From contig JBBRQC010000006.1 in assembly GCA_038227135.1 (NCBI GenBank), forward strand, positions 1 to 64,000: a DNA stretch of 64,000 bases, given 5' to 3'. A program made the translations under genes and the position numbers. Below the pieces are notes generated by a model. The model did no database searches, was not told the origin of the DNA, and saw nothing but the letters and a program-made list of their open reading frames with translations. Numbering within the stretch: position 1 is the stretch's first letter; every line of letters begins with the position of its first letter. Below are positions 37,592-47,710 of this stretch, piece after piece. Source of the stretch: UBA4720 sp038227135 (GTDB lineage: Bacteria > Gemmatimonadota > Gemmatimonadetes > Gemmatimonadales > Gemmatimonadaceae).

Positions 37592-40500
37592 ATGCCCAAA
37601 CGAACTGACATCCACCGCATCCTTCTGATTGGCTCCGGTCCGATCATAATCGGGCAGGGCGCGGAGTTCGACTATTCCGGCACTCAGGCGGCCAAAGCGC
37701 TTCAAGAGGAAGGGTTCGAGGTGATCCTCGTAAACTCCAATCCCGCGACGATCATGACCGATCCCGAGATTGCGGATCGGACCTACATCGAGCCGGTGAC
37801 TCCCGAGTACGTCGAGCTCGTGATCGCCAAGGAGCGGCCCGACGCGCTGCTGCCGACTATGGGTGGGCAGACGGCCCTCAACGTGGCGATGAAGCTCGCA
37901 GAAAACGGTGTGCTCGAGAAGTACGGGGTCGAATTGATCGGAGCCGACGCGCGGGCGATCGCCATGGCTGAGGACCGGAAGCTGTTTGGCGAAGCCATGA
38001 GGCGGATCGGTCTGGCGGTTCCCCAGGGAGAGACGGCGACCACGCTGGACGAGGCGCTCGAGATCGTCGAGAGAACGGCATTTCCGGCGATCATACGGCC
38101 GGCCTTCACGCTTGGCGGCTCAGGCGGCGGGATCGCGTACAACCGGCAGGAACTCGAAGACATCGTCCGGCGGGGGCTCGATCTCTCGCCTGTCACTCAG
38201 GTCCTGATCGAGCGAAGCGTCATCGGCTGGAAGGAATTCGAGCTCGAGGTTATGCGCGATGGGGCCGACAACGTGGTGATCGTTTGCTCGATCGAGAACA
38301 TCGATCCGATGGGAGTCCACACGGGCGATTCAATCACCGTTGCGCCGGCGATGACGCTGACGGATCGCGAGTACCAGCTGATGCGCGATGCCGCCGTCGC
38401 CGTCATCCGGGAGATCGGCGTCGAAGCAGGCGGATGCAACATCCAGTTCGCGATCAATCCTCGCGACGGCGAGATGCTGGTGATCGAGATGAACCCGCGC
38501 GTGTCACGCTCGTCGGCGCTGGCATCCAAGGCGACGGGATTTCCAATCGCGCGCATCGGGACCAAGCTCGCGGTCGGCTACCGCCTCGACGAAATCCCGA
38601 ATGACATCACGGGAACGACGCCGGCCTCTTTCGAGCCGGTGCTCGACTATGTGGTCGTAAAGTGTCCACGCTTTGCCTTCGAGAAATTCCGCGCCGCCAA
38701 CCCTCGCCTGACGACTCAAATGAAGTCCGTCGGGGAATCGATGGCGATCGGGCGGACATTCAAGGAAGCGTTTCAGAAGGCGCTGCGCGCGCTCGAGATC
38801 GGACGCGCGGGGTGGGTCACCGCTGCGACTCTTGCCGACGACCGTCTCGAGGAGGACACGCTGGAGGCGCTTCGCGGCGCCCTGAGGCAGCCGACGCCGG
38901 AGCGCATCTTTCAGATCAAACGCGCCCTCGAAGCAGGACTCGATGTGAACGAGGTCAACGAGCTCACCGGCATCGATTGCTGGTTTCTCTGGCAGCTGTC
39001 GGAACTGATCGACGCCGAGCGCGCGTACGCCAAGCTGCCGACCGTTGACAAGGACGTTCTGCGGCAGATGAAGCGGATGGGGTTCTCCGACCGGCAGCTG
39101 GGCGACTTGCGCGGCGAATCGGAGTCCGCGACAAGGTCGAGACGAATCGGGCTCGGAATTCTTCCCGCCTACAAGATGGTTGATACCTGTGCCGGCGAAT
39201 TTCCGTCGGCGACGCCATACCTGTACAGCAGCTACGACGAAGAAAACGAAGCGCCGCGGACGGAAAAGCAGTCAGTCGTGATTCTTGGCAGCGGACCGAA
39301 TCGAATTGGCCAGGGCGTCGAGTTCGACTACTGCTGCGTGCGCGCCGCGCTCGCGCTTAGGGAGCAGGGTTACGAGACGATCATGATCAACTCGAATCCC
39401 GAGACCGTCTCGACCGACTTCGACATATCGGACAAGCTGTACTTCGAGCCGCTCACGCTCGAACACGTTTTGGACATCGTCGAGCGGGAGCAGCCTATCG
39501 GAGTGATCGTTCAGCTCGGTGGGCAGACGCCGCTCAAGCTCACGAACGGGCTGGCCAAGGCAGGCGTTAGGATTCTCGGCACCCAGCCCGATGCGATCGA
39601 CATCGCCGAGGACCGGCGGCGCTTCGACAGGATTGCGCGCCAGCTGGGAATCAAGCAGCCGGAGAATGGCACCGCGACGAGCCTCGAAGAGGCGGTGACG
39701 GCGGCCCGGAGAATCGGCTACCCGGTGCTGGTGCGCCCCTCCTACGTGCTCGGCGGCCGAGCGATGGAGATCGTGTACGACGAGAAGTCTCTGGCGGGAT
39801 ACTTTGAGCGCGCAGCGGTCGTATCCGAGGACAAACCGGTTCTGATCGACCGGTTTCTGGAGGATGCGTTCGAGGCCGATGTCGATGCGATTTCAGACGG
39901 CGAGCGAGTCGTGATCGGCGGCGTGATGCAGCACATCGAGGACGCGGGTATTCATTCTGGCGATTCGGCGTGCGTACTCCCGCCATATCTGATCGACGAG
40001 GAGCACATCGAAGAGATGCGCCAGCACACGGTTGCGCTGGCCAAGGCGTTGAGGGTGGTGGGGTTGATCAATGTCCAGTACGCTCTGAAGGATGGACAGG
40101 TGTACGTGCTCGAGGTAAATCCGCGTGGCAGCCGGACCGTGCCGTTCGTCTCGAAGGCGATTGGAGTTCCGCTCGCAGCGATTGCCGCGCGGGTGATGCT
40201 TGGCGAAACACTCGACGACATCGGGTTCACAGAGGAAGTAGCGCCGGCGTACATCTCCGTGAAGGAGGCTGTTTTCCCGTTCAACAAGTTCCGGGAATTC
40301 GATCCGATCCTTGGCCCCGAAATGAGATCTACCGGAGAAGTAATGGGAATCTCCGACTCGTTCGGGAGCGCATTCGGCAAGGCGCAGCTCGCGGCAGACA
40401 ATGTCCTGCCCAGCGAGGGCGCGATCTTCATCACGGTCAATGATTCGGACAAGAATTCCGTGACGCCGATCGCGAGGCGGTTTCAGGAGATGGGGTTCAA

Positions 40501-40834
40501 GCTATTCGCCACGAGCGGCACCGCTAAGCATCTCCGCGGTCGCGGAATTCCAGTGGATACGGTCCTCAAGCTCCACGAAGGACGGCCGAATGGAATGGAC
40601 ATGATGCTCAATGGGGACATCCAGCTGCTGATCAACACTCCGCTCGGCAAGGAATCCCAGCGCGACGACTACTCGATGAGGCAGGCGGCGATCGCGAACC
40701 GGGTTGCGTATACGACGACGCTGTCCGCGGCGAGCGCGGCATGCGATGCGATCCTGTCGCTCAGGTCGAGGTCGCCGTCCGTGCTTTCGCTGCAGGAGTG
40801 GCACGCCAGAATCCCCAGGGAAGCTGCCGTCTGA
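37592..40834 (+). CDS. carB: Carbamoyl-phosphate synthase large subunit
   Basis: The 1080-residue enzyme makes carbamoyl phosphate for pyrimidines and arginine. Two ATP-grasp halves are visible: ILLIGSGPIIIGQGAEFDYS at the start and VILGSGPNRIGQGVEFDYCC at about residue 560, each followed by biotin-carboxylase-type ATP sites with RPAFTLGGSGGG and RPSYVLGGRAME. The last ~140 residues are an MGS-like regulatory domain. The small subunit CarA is not here, so the glutamine amidotransferase must be elsewhere. The next gene overlaps its stop (TGATG). Assignment certain. Confidence 0.97.
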   Translation: MPKRTDIHRILLIGSGPIIIGQGAEFDYSGTQAAKALQEEGFEVILVNSNPATIMTDPEIADRTYIEPVTPEYVELVIAKERPDALLPTMGGQTALNVAMKLAENGVLEKYGVELIGADARAIAMAEDRKLFGEAMRRIGLAVPQGETATTLDEALEIVERTAFPAIIRPAFTLGGSGGGIAYNRQELEDIVRRGLDLSPVTQVLIERSVIGWKEFELEVMRDGADNVVIVCSIENIDPMGVHTGDSITVAPAMTLTDREYQLMRDAAVAVIREIGVEAGGCNIQFAINPRDGEMLVIEMNPRVSRSSALASKATGFPIARIGTKLAVGYRLDEIPNDITGTTPASFEPVLDYVVVKCPRFAFEKFRAANPRLTTQMKSVGESMAIGRTFKEAFQKALRALEIGRAGWVTAATLADDRLEEDTLEALRGALRQPTPERIFQIKRALEAGLDVNEVNELTGIDCWFLWQLSELIDAERAYAKLPTVDKDVLRQMKRMGFSDRQLGDLRGESESATRSRRIGLGILPAYKMVDTCAGEFPSATPYLYSSYDEENEAPRTEKQSVVILGSGPNRIGQGVEFDYCCVRAALALREQGYETIMINSNPETVSTDFDISDKLYFEPLTLEHVLDIVEREQPIGVIVQLGGQTPLKLTNGLAKAGVRILGTQPDAIDIAEDRRRFDRIARQLGIKQPENGTATSLEEAVTAARRIGYPVLVRPSYVLGGRAMEIVYDEKSLAGYFERAAVVSEDKPVLIDRFLEDAFEADVDAISDGERVVIGGVMQHIEDAGIHSGDSACVLPPYLIDEEHIEEMRQHTVALAKALRVVGLINVQYALKDGQVYVLEVNPRGSRTVPFVSKAIGVPLAAIAARVMLGETLDDIGFTEEVAPAYISVKEAVFPFNKFREFDPILGPEMRSTGEVMGISDSFGSAFGKAQLAADNVLPSEGAIFITVNDSDKNSVTPIARRFQEMGFKLFATSGTAKHLRGRGIPVDTVLKLHEGRPNGMDMMLNGDIQLLINTPLGKESQRDDYSMRQAAIANRVAYTTTLSAASAACDAILSLRSRSPSVLSLQEWHARIPREAAV

Positions 40835-41403
40835 TGGCGAAGCCATTCATCCACGAGTCCGCTTATGTGGACGAGGGCGCGCAGATCGGCGCCGACACCA
40901 AAGTCTGGCATTTCTGTCACGTGTTGGGCGGCGCGGTGATTGGCGAGCGCTGCTCGCTGGGGCAGAACGTGGTGGTGATGAACGGCGTCAGGATCGGAAA
41001 CAACGTCAAGATTCAGAACAACGTCTCGGTGTACGAGGGAGTGGAGCTGTCCGACGATGTTTTCTGCGGACCGTCGATGGTGTTCACCAACGTGATAAAT
41101 CCACGCAGCCACGTTTCGCGGCGCAACGAATACAAAAAGACGCTCGTTGGAAGAGGCGCGACCCTTGGTGCCAACGCGACGATAATCTGCGGTGTCACGC
41201 TTGGGGAATACGCCTTCGTGGGAGCGGGAAGCGTAGTGACCCATGACGTTGCTGCTTTCGCGCTCATGGTCGGAGTGCCCGCCCGCAAGGTCGGCTGGAT
41301 GTGCCAGTGTGGCGAGCGCCTGTCCGACAGGAATCCTGGCAGCTGCGCGGTCTGTGGGACGAGGTATGAACTCGACGGCGACGAGCTGAGGAGACTGTCC
41401 TAG
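40834..41403 (+). CDS. N-acetyltransferase of the WbpD/WlbB type (left-handed beta helix)
   Basis: The 189-residue protein is made of hexapeptide repeats (I-G-A-D-T-K-V, V-V-V-M-N-G-V-R-I-G style) forming a left-handed beta helix, with a final Cys-rich tail (MCQCGERLSDRNPGSCAVCG). Sequence and length match acetyl-CoA:UDP-2-acetamido-3-amino-glucuronate N-acetyltransferases. ATG 40834 overlaps the carB stop. The downstream oxidoreductase, aminotransferase and dehydrogenase supply the rest of the same pathway. The terminal CxC...CxxC zinc-like cluster is an extra also seen in many relatives of this type. Confidence 0.83.
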   Translation: MAKPFIHESAYVDEGAQIGADTKVWHFCHVLGGAVIGERCSLGQNVVVMNGVRIGNNVKIQNNVSVYEGVELSDDVFCGPSMVFTNVINPRSHVSRRNEYKKTLVGRGATLGANATIICGVTLGEYAFVGAGSVVTHDVAAFALMVGVPARKVGWMCQCGERLSDRNPGSCAVCGTRYELDGDELRRLS

Positions 41404-42450
41404 GTGAGCTCGGAGAAGACCTTCAAGATCGCGCTGGTCGGATGCGGGCGCATCAGCAAGAACCATTTCGAAGCGATCGACAAAATCGATGGGCTCGAGC
41501 TGGTCGCCGTTTCGGACGCCGACCCGGAGCGGGCGAAACAGGCCGGAACCCAGTGGAAGGTTCCTTACTTCGCATCGTACGAGCGGATGTTGGCGGAGAG
41601 CAACGCCGACATCGTGACGATTGCGACTCCATCCGGCCTTCATTCCGAGCAGGGAGTGGCGGCCGCGAGAACGGGCAAGCACGTCGTGATGGAGAAGCCG
41701 ATGGCGATCTCTCTCACCGGCGCCGACGCTCTCGTTCAGGCGTGCGACAAGGCGGGCGTACAGCTATTCGTCGTGAAGCAGAACAGGTTGAATCCCCCGA
41801 TTCAGCTGCTGAAGCGGGCGGTCGATCGCAATAGGTTCGGCCGCATCTACCTGGCCAGCTGCACGGTCCATTGGGCGCGTCCGCAGGAGTATTACGATCA
41901 GGCTCCGTGGCGCGGGACCTGGGAGTTCGATGGCGGGGCCTTCATGAATCAGGCATCGCACTACGTCGATCTCATACAGTGGGTGATGGGACCTGTGGAG
42001 AGCGTGATGGCGAAGACCGCGACGCTGGCGAGGCGCATCGAGACCGAGGACACTGGCATAGCCATTCTGAAGTTCCGCTCGGGCGCGCTGGGCACGATCG
42101 AGGTGACCATGCTGGCGTTTCCGCGCAATCTGGAAGGCTCCTTGACGATTCTTGGCGAGAAGGGATCGGCCAAAATCGGGGGAACGGCGGTCAACAAGAT
42201 CGAGCACTGGGAGTTCGCGGAGCCGGACGACGATGACAAGCTGATCGAGGGCGCAAACACGAATCCGCCGAGTATCTACGGGCTCGGGCACCAGGGCTAC
42301 TACAGAAACGTCCTCGCGGTACTGAGGGGCGAGGCCAAGCCGGACACCGACGGCCGGGCAGGGCGGAAGTCTCTGGAGCTGATTCTGGGCATTTACGAAT
42401 CGGCCAAGACCGGACGCGAGGTTCCATTGCCTCTCCGAGCTCAAGTATGA
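41404..42450 (+). CDS. Gfo/Idh/MocA oxidoreductase (WbpB/WlbA-like)
   Basis: This encodes 348 residues with an N-terminal Rossmann fold (KIALVGCGRISKNHFEAI) and the EKPMAIS motif (Lys at about 98) of the Gfo/Idh/MocA family. WbpB/WlbA enzymes oxidise the 3-position of UDP-GlcNAc uronic acid with NAD+. GTG 41404 starts directly on the previous stop. With the downstream aminotransferase it should give a 3-keto, then 3-amino sugar; the acetyltransferase upstream then acetylates it. Family firm; exact sugar inferred from the cluster. Confidence 0.85.
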   Translation: MSSEKTFKIALVGCGRISKNHFEAIDKIDGLELVAVSDADPERAKQAGTQWKVPYFASYERMLAESNADIVTIATPSGLHSEQGVAAARTGKHVVMEKPMAISLTGADALVQACDKAGVQLFVVKQNRLNPPIQLLKRAVDRNRFGRIYLASCTVHWARPQEYYDQAPWRGTWEFDGGAFMNQASHYVDLIQWVMGPVESVMAKTATLARRIETEDTGIAILKFRSGALGTIEVTMLAFPRNLEGSLTILGEKGSAKIGGTAVNKIEHWEFAEPDDDDKLIEGANTNPPSIYGLGHQGYYRNVLAVLRGEAKPDTDGRAGRKSLELILGIYESAKTGREVPLPLRAQV

Positions 42451-42452
42451 GT

Positions 42453-42481
42453 CTGACTCGTGTATCTTTAAAGGTTGTATT
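42453..42481 (+). promoter_or_regulatory. Possible promoter before the aminotransferase gene
   Basis: CTGACT (42453-42458), 17-nt spacer, TGTATT (42476-42481), both 4 of 6 to consensus. It lies in the only sizeable gap of the sugar cluster. Confidence 0.35.
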
Positions 42482-42505
42482 CGCCGCGATTCCAAACTGA
42501 GATAA

Positions 42506-43618
42506 ATGGCCGTTCCACTTCTTGATCTTAAAGCACAGCACGCGACCATCCGCGATTCTATCGTGAACGCGATGATGAAGGTCGTCGACGACCAGGCGTT
42601 CATTCTTGGCGAGCCCGTCGAGCGTCTGGAGCGCGATGTCGCGAAGCTTTCGCAGGCGACGCACGCGATCGGGTGCGCCAACGGAACCGACGCTCTTCTC
42701 CTCGCCCTTCGCGCGCTCGACATCGGTCGTGGCGACGAAGTACTGACGACGCCGTTCACTTTTTTCGCGACAGCCGGCGCGATTCACAACGTTGGCGCGC
42801 GCCCTGTTTTCGCGGACATCGATCCCGACACGTTCAATCTCTCCGGCGACACGATTGCCGCGGCCGTCAAGCCGTCGACGCGGGCAGTCATCGCGGTAGA
42901 TCTGTTCGGCCAGATGGCCCCGATCGAATCCATCATGGATGCGGCCGGAAAGATCCCGGTAATCGAGGACGCGGCGCAGTCGATCGGAGCGCGGCGAAAA
43001 GTGAACGACAAGTGGGTAATGGCCGGCGAAGCGGCGACGATAGGTACGTTCAGCTTCTTCCCGTCGAAGAATCTCGGTGGTTACGGCGACGGCGGAATGA
43101 TCGTGACCCAGAGCGACGATCTCGCCACGCGCCTGCGCCGCCTCCGGACTCACGGTGGTTTGAAGACCTATTACCACGAAGAGGTCGGATACAACAGCAG
43201 GCTCGACGCGCTGCAGGCGGCGGTCCTCTCGGCGAAGCTCCCAATGCTTTCGTCGTGGAGCGCGGCGAGGCGCAAGAATGCCGCTTATTACGACGCGGCA
43301 TTCGCGGATGTCGAGGGCCTGCGCACACCGACGATCGATCCGGCGAACGAATCCATTTACAATCAGTACACTGTCCGCGCTGCCCGGCGAGAGGATCTGC
43401 AGGCGCACCTGAAGGAAAAGGGAATCGGATCGGCGATCTACTACCCGCTGTCGCTTCACCTGCAGCCCTGTTTCGAGTACCTGGGCTGCAAGCGCGGCGC
43501 GTATCCGGAGAGCGAAAAGGCGACGAAGGAAGTAATCTCGCTACCCGTGTATCCGGAGCTGCAGCAGTCGCAACTCGATGAAGTAATCGAAGCCGTGCGC
43601 GATTTTTACGGCCGCTGA
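42506..43618 (+). CDS. DegT/DnrJ/EryC1/StrS aminotransferase (WbpE-like)
   Basis: The 370-residue PLP enzyme has GCANGTDALLLALRALDIG (about 56-74), the Lys-bearing loop FSFFPSKNLGGYGDGGMI (Schiff-base Lys about 186) and the RRLRTHGGLKTYYHEEVGYN stretch. It transfers an amino group, usually from glutamate, to a 3-keto UDP-sugar. Genes before and after encode its oxidase, acetyltransferase and 6-dehydrogenase, so it is probably the WbpE step. A possible promoter precedes it. Confidence 0.9.
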   Translation: MAVPLLDLKAQHATIRDSIVNAMMKVVDDQAFILGEPVERLERDVAKLSQATHAIGCANGTDALLLALRALDIGRGDEVLTTPFTFFATAGAIHNVGARPVFADIDPDTFNLSGDTIAAAVKPSTRAVIAVDLFGQMAPIESIMDAAGKIPVIEDAAQSIGARRKVNDKWVMAGEAATIGTFSFFPSKNLGGYGDGGMIVTQSDDLATRLRRLRTHGGLKTYYHEEVGYNSRLDALQAAVLSAKLPMLSSWSAARRKNAAYYDAAFADVEGLRTPTIDPANESIYNQYTVRAARREDLQAHLKEKGIGSAIYYPLSLHLQPCFEYLGCKRGAYPESEKATKEVISLPVYPELQQSQLDEVIEAVRDFYGR

Positions 43619-43634
43619 AAACCATCTGCATAGA

Positions 43635-44984
<1,350 letters not shown>

Positions 44985-44996
44985 CTCGATCAGCTC

Positions 44997-46304
44997 GTGA
45001 ACATCTCAGTAATTGGCACCGGATACGTCGGACTCGTCGTAGGCGCCTGTCTCGCCGAGACCGGCAATACCGTTTGTTGCGCCGACATCGATAGTCAGAA
45101 AATCGAGCGGCTCCGGAAAAACGACATTCCTATCTACGAGCCTGGTCTGGAACCGCTCGTGGAACGGAATCAAAAGGAACAGCGACTCTCTTTCACGACC
45201 GCGCTGCCCGAAGCCATCGGGTCAGCGGACGTCATCTTCATCGCCGTCGGAACGCCGCCCGGTGAGGACGGAGCCGCGGATCTCAAGTACGTCCTGCAGG
45301 TCGCCGATCTGATTGGCCGGCACATGACGCGAGAGATCGTCGTGGTGACGAAATCCACGGTCCCGGTGGGTAGCGCGGCTAAGGTCGAGAAGGCTGTGGC
45401 GCGGGAGGCAAAGTTTCCGTTTCATGTCTGCAGCAATCCGGAATTTCTCAAGGAAGGCGACGCGGTCGAGGATTTCATGCGTCCCGATCGCGTGGTTCTG
45501 GGGGTAGAGTCCGCCCATGCGCGGAAGGTGATGACAGACCTCTACGCCCCTTTCGTGCGCACCGGAAAGCCGGTCCTGCTGATGGACATTTCATCGGCGG
45601 AAATGACCAAATACGCAGCGAACGGAATGTTGGCGACGCGCATCTCTTTCATGAACGAGATCGCGAACCTGTGCGACAAGGTGGGCGCGAACGTCGACTT
45701 CGTCAGGCGCGGAATCGGAAGCGATGCCCGCATCGGTCAGTCATTTCTGTTCCCTGGTCCGGGGTACGGCGGGTCGTGCTTCCCGAAGGATGTGAAGGCG
45801 CTGGTGAGGATGGGCGTGGAATCCGGAGTGGCGCTCGATGTGCTGGCCGCGGTGGAATCGGCCAACGAGCGCCAGAAGACGATTCTCCTGTCGAAAATCC
45901 AGGGCGCTCTCGGGAAGAATCTTTCCGGCCGTCGAGTTGCCGTATGGGGCCTCGCCTTCAAGGCTGGAACGGATGATATGCGCGAGGCGCCAGCCCTTAC
46001 ACTCATCGAGGCTCTGCTGGCCGAAGGGGTCTCGATCTGCGCTCACGATCCTGCCGCCATCGACCACGCCCGGAGTTTGCTCGGCAACCGAATAGATTAC
46101 GCGGAGACTAATTATGAGGCGCTCGTGGGCGCGGACGCATTGGTCGTGGTAACGGACTGGAATGAGTACCGCCATCCGGATTTCGAGCGGGTAAAGCGCA
46201 CGCTCAAGCAGCCGGTCATCGTCGATGGCCGCAATCTTTACGACGTCGAGAAGATGCGGGAGCTGGGCGTGCGATACCATTCCATCGGACGCCCATCCGC
46301 ATGA
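44997..46304 (+). CDS. UDP-glucose 6-dehydrogenase
   Basis: The 435-residue Ugd converts UDP-glucose to UDP-glucuronate. It has GTGYVGLVVGACLAETGNTV (about 6-25), the CSNPEFLKEGDAVEDFMRPD block (about 146-165) and FLFPGPGYGGSCFPKDVKAL (catalytic Cys about 261). GYGGSCFPKD separates it from the upstream WbpA-like GGHCIP enzyme. UDP-glucuronate supplies capsule or glycan polymers and can be decarboxylated to UDP-xylose. GTG 44997 follows the previous stop by 12 nt. Confidence 0.92.
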   Translation: MNISVIGTGYVGLVVGACLAETGNTVCCADIDSQKIERLRKNDIPIYEPGLEPLVERNQKEQRLSFTTALPEAIGSADVIFIAVGTPPGEDGAADLKYVLQVADLIGRHMTREIVVVTKSTVPVGSAAKVEKAVAREAKFPFHVCSNPEFLKEGDAVEDFMRPDRVVLGVESAHARKVMTDLYAPFVRTGKPVLLMDISSAEMTKYAANGMLATRISFMNEIANLCDKVGANVDFVRRGIGSDARIGQSFLFPGPGYGGSCFPKDVKALVRMGVESGVALDVLAAVESANERQKTILLSKIQGALGKNLSGRRVAVWGLAFKAGTDDMREAPALTLIEALLAEGVSICAHDPAAIDHARSLLGNRIDYAETNYEALVGADALVVVTDWNEYRHPDFERVKRTLKQPVIVDGRNLYDVEKMRELGVRYHSIGRPSA

Positions 46305-46337
46305 ACATGCTCGACGGCAGAGGGTAATATCATTCGG

Positions 46338-47093
46338 ATGTTGAGATTCAGACCCCTATTGCTGGCCCTGCTGCTCGCGGCACCGCTGGCGTGCAAGCCC
46401 CCGTTCGATCCCAAAATTTACACGAGCACCGACAAGCTCTACCAGGCGGCGACGACCGAGTACAAAGCGCGTCGTTACGACAATGCAGCCAAGGCATTCG
46501 AGAAGCTTACTCTCGACCTGCCCGCCCGCGACCCGCGGTTGCCGCTGGCGTTCTACTATCTCGCGCAGTCCCAGAACAAGATGGGAGAGAATCTGCTTGC
46601 CGCCGGGACTTATAACCGGCTGATCGACGCTTTTCCCCAGGACACCCTGGTGGATGACGCCCTGTACCTTTCCGGACGCGCGTATCAGGAGGAGTGGAGA
46701 CATCCCGAGCTGGACGCGACCTATGGGAACAATGCGCTCACCGCGTATCAGTCACTCCTCGCGAGCTTTCCCGACTCGCCATTCGCGGCGCCGGCCAAGA
46801 AAGAGATCGACAAGCTCGACGAATGGCTGGCGGAGAAGGACTACAACACCGGGTATCTCTATCTCAAGAGAAAGGCGTTCGACTCGGCGATCCTTTACTT
46901 CAAGGATGTAATACGCCTCCACCCGAACGCGCCGAAGGCGAAGGATGCCTACCTTCGCCTGCTGGAGGCGTACAGGGCGATCAAGTACACCGAGGACGCC
47001 CGCGACCTCTGCGATGCGATGCGCAAGGCCTACCGGAACGACCGCGACGTGAGCAAGAACTGCGGTCCCGCGCCAGCTACGCCGGCGACGTAG
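46338..47093 (+). CDS. bamD: Outer membrane assembly lipoprotein BamD
   Basis: The 251-residue lipoprotein has a signal MLRFRPLLLALLLAAPLAC (Cys19, P-L-A-C) and then five TPR-like repeats (KLYQAATTEYKARRYDNAAK, LPLAFYYLAQSQNKMGENLL, TLVDDALYLSGRAYQEEWRH...). This is the BamD scaffold, which works with the BamA barrel in inserting outer-membrane proteins. It confirms a diderm envelope. It is followed by nadD only 4 nt later. Confidence 0.9.
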   Translation: MLRFRPLLLALLLAAPLACKPPFDPKIYTSTDKLYQAATTEYKARRYDNAAKAFEKLTLDLPARDPRLPLAFYYLAQSQNKMGENLLAAGTYNRLIDAFPQDTLVDDALYLSGRAYQEEWRHPELDATYGNNALTAYQSLLASFPDSPFAAPAKKEIDKLDEWLAEKDYNTGYLYLKRKAFDSAILYFKDVIRLHPNAPKAKDAYLRLLEAYRAIKYTEDARDLCDAMRKAYRNDRDVSKNCGPAPATPAT

Positions 47094-47097
47094 GCCC

Positions 47098-47676
47098 ATG
47101 CGCATTGGGGTCTTCGGCGGCACCTTCGATCCACCCCACGTCGGTCACCTTCTTCTGGCCGCCGATGCGCGCGAGTCGCTGAACCTGGACCGGCTGATTT
47201 TCATCCCCGTCTGGGCCCAGCCATTCAAGGTCGGGACGCCGCCAGTCGCGTCAGCCCAGGACCGGCTGGAGATGGTCCGTCTCGCGGTCGCTGACGACGC
47301 CAATTACGCCGTCGACGACGCAGAAATCAGCCGTAAGGGGTTATCTTACACCGTTGATACGCTCGAGCATTTGGCAGAGCGGTACAAGGGGTCGGAACTC
47401 TTTCTCTTGATGGGACAGGACGCGTTGGATGGCTTTCCCAAGTGGCGCAATCCGGAGCGGATTCGCCAGCTGGCGACGGTCGCGGTCATGAAAAGATCCG
47501 GAGACGCTGAGCTCTTGTCGAAAGTCGAAGCTGACGGTGTGGAGAGCGTGTCTGCGCGACGGGTGGATGTGTCTTCCACCGAGATCAGAGAGCGGCGGCG
47601 TGCAAAGAAATCGATCAAGGGATTCGTGCCCGAAAGCGTCGAGAGGTTCATCGAAGCGCGCGGGCTCTATCGTTGA
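47098..47676 (+). CDS. nadD: Nicotinate-nucleotide adenylyltransferase
   Basis: The 192-residue enzyme joins ATP and nicotinate mononucleotide in NAD synthesis. The start MRIGVFGGTFDPPHVGHLLL carries GGTFDPxHxGH, the nucleotidyltransferase motif; the C-terminal DVSSTEIRERR is the second conserved ATP-site block (SSTxIR). Length is normal. In many bacteria rsfS follows nadD; here secA follows after 34 nt instead. ATG 47098 is 4 nt after bamD. Confidence 0.93.
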   Translation: MRIGVFGGTFDPPHVGHLLLAADARESLNLDRLIFIPVWAQPFKVGTPPVASAQDRLEMVRLAVADDANYAVDDAEISRKGLSYTVDTLEHLAERYKGSELFLLMGQDALDGFPKWRNPERIRQLATVAVMKRSGDAELLSKVEADGVESVSARRVDVSSTEIRERRRAKKSIKGFVPESVERFIEARGLYR

Positions 47677-47710
47677 TGTTGAGTGACTGCCTGGTGAGGA
47701 ACCCCAGTAA

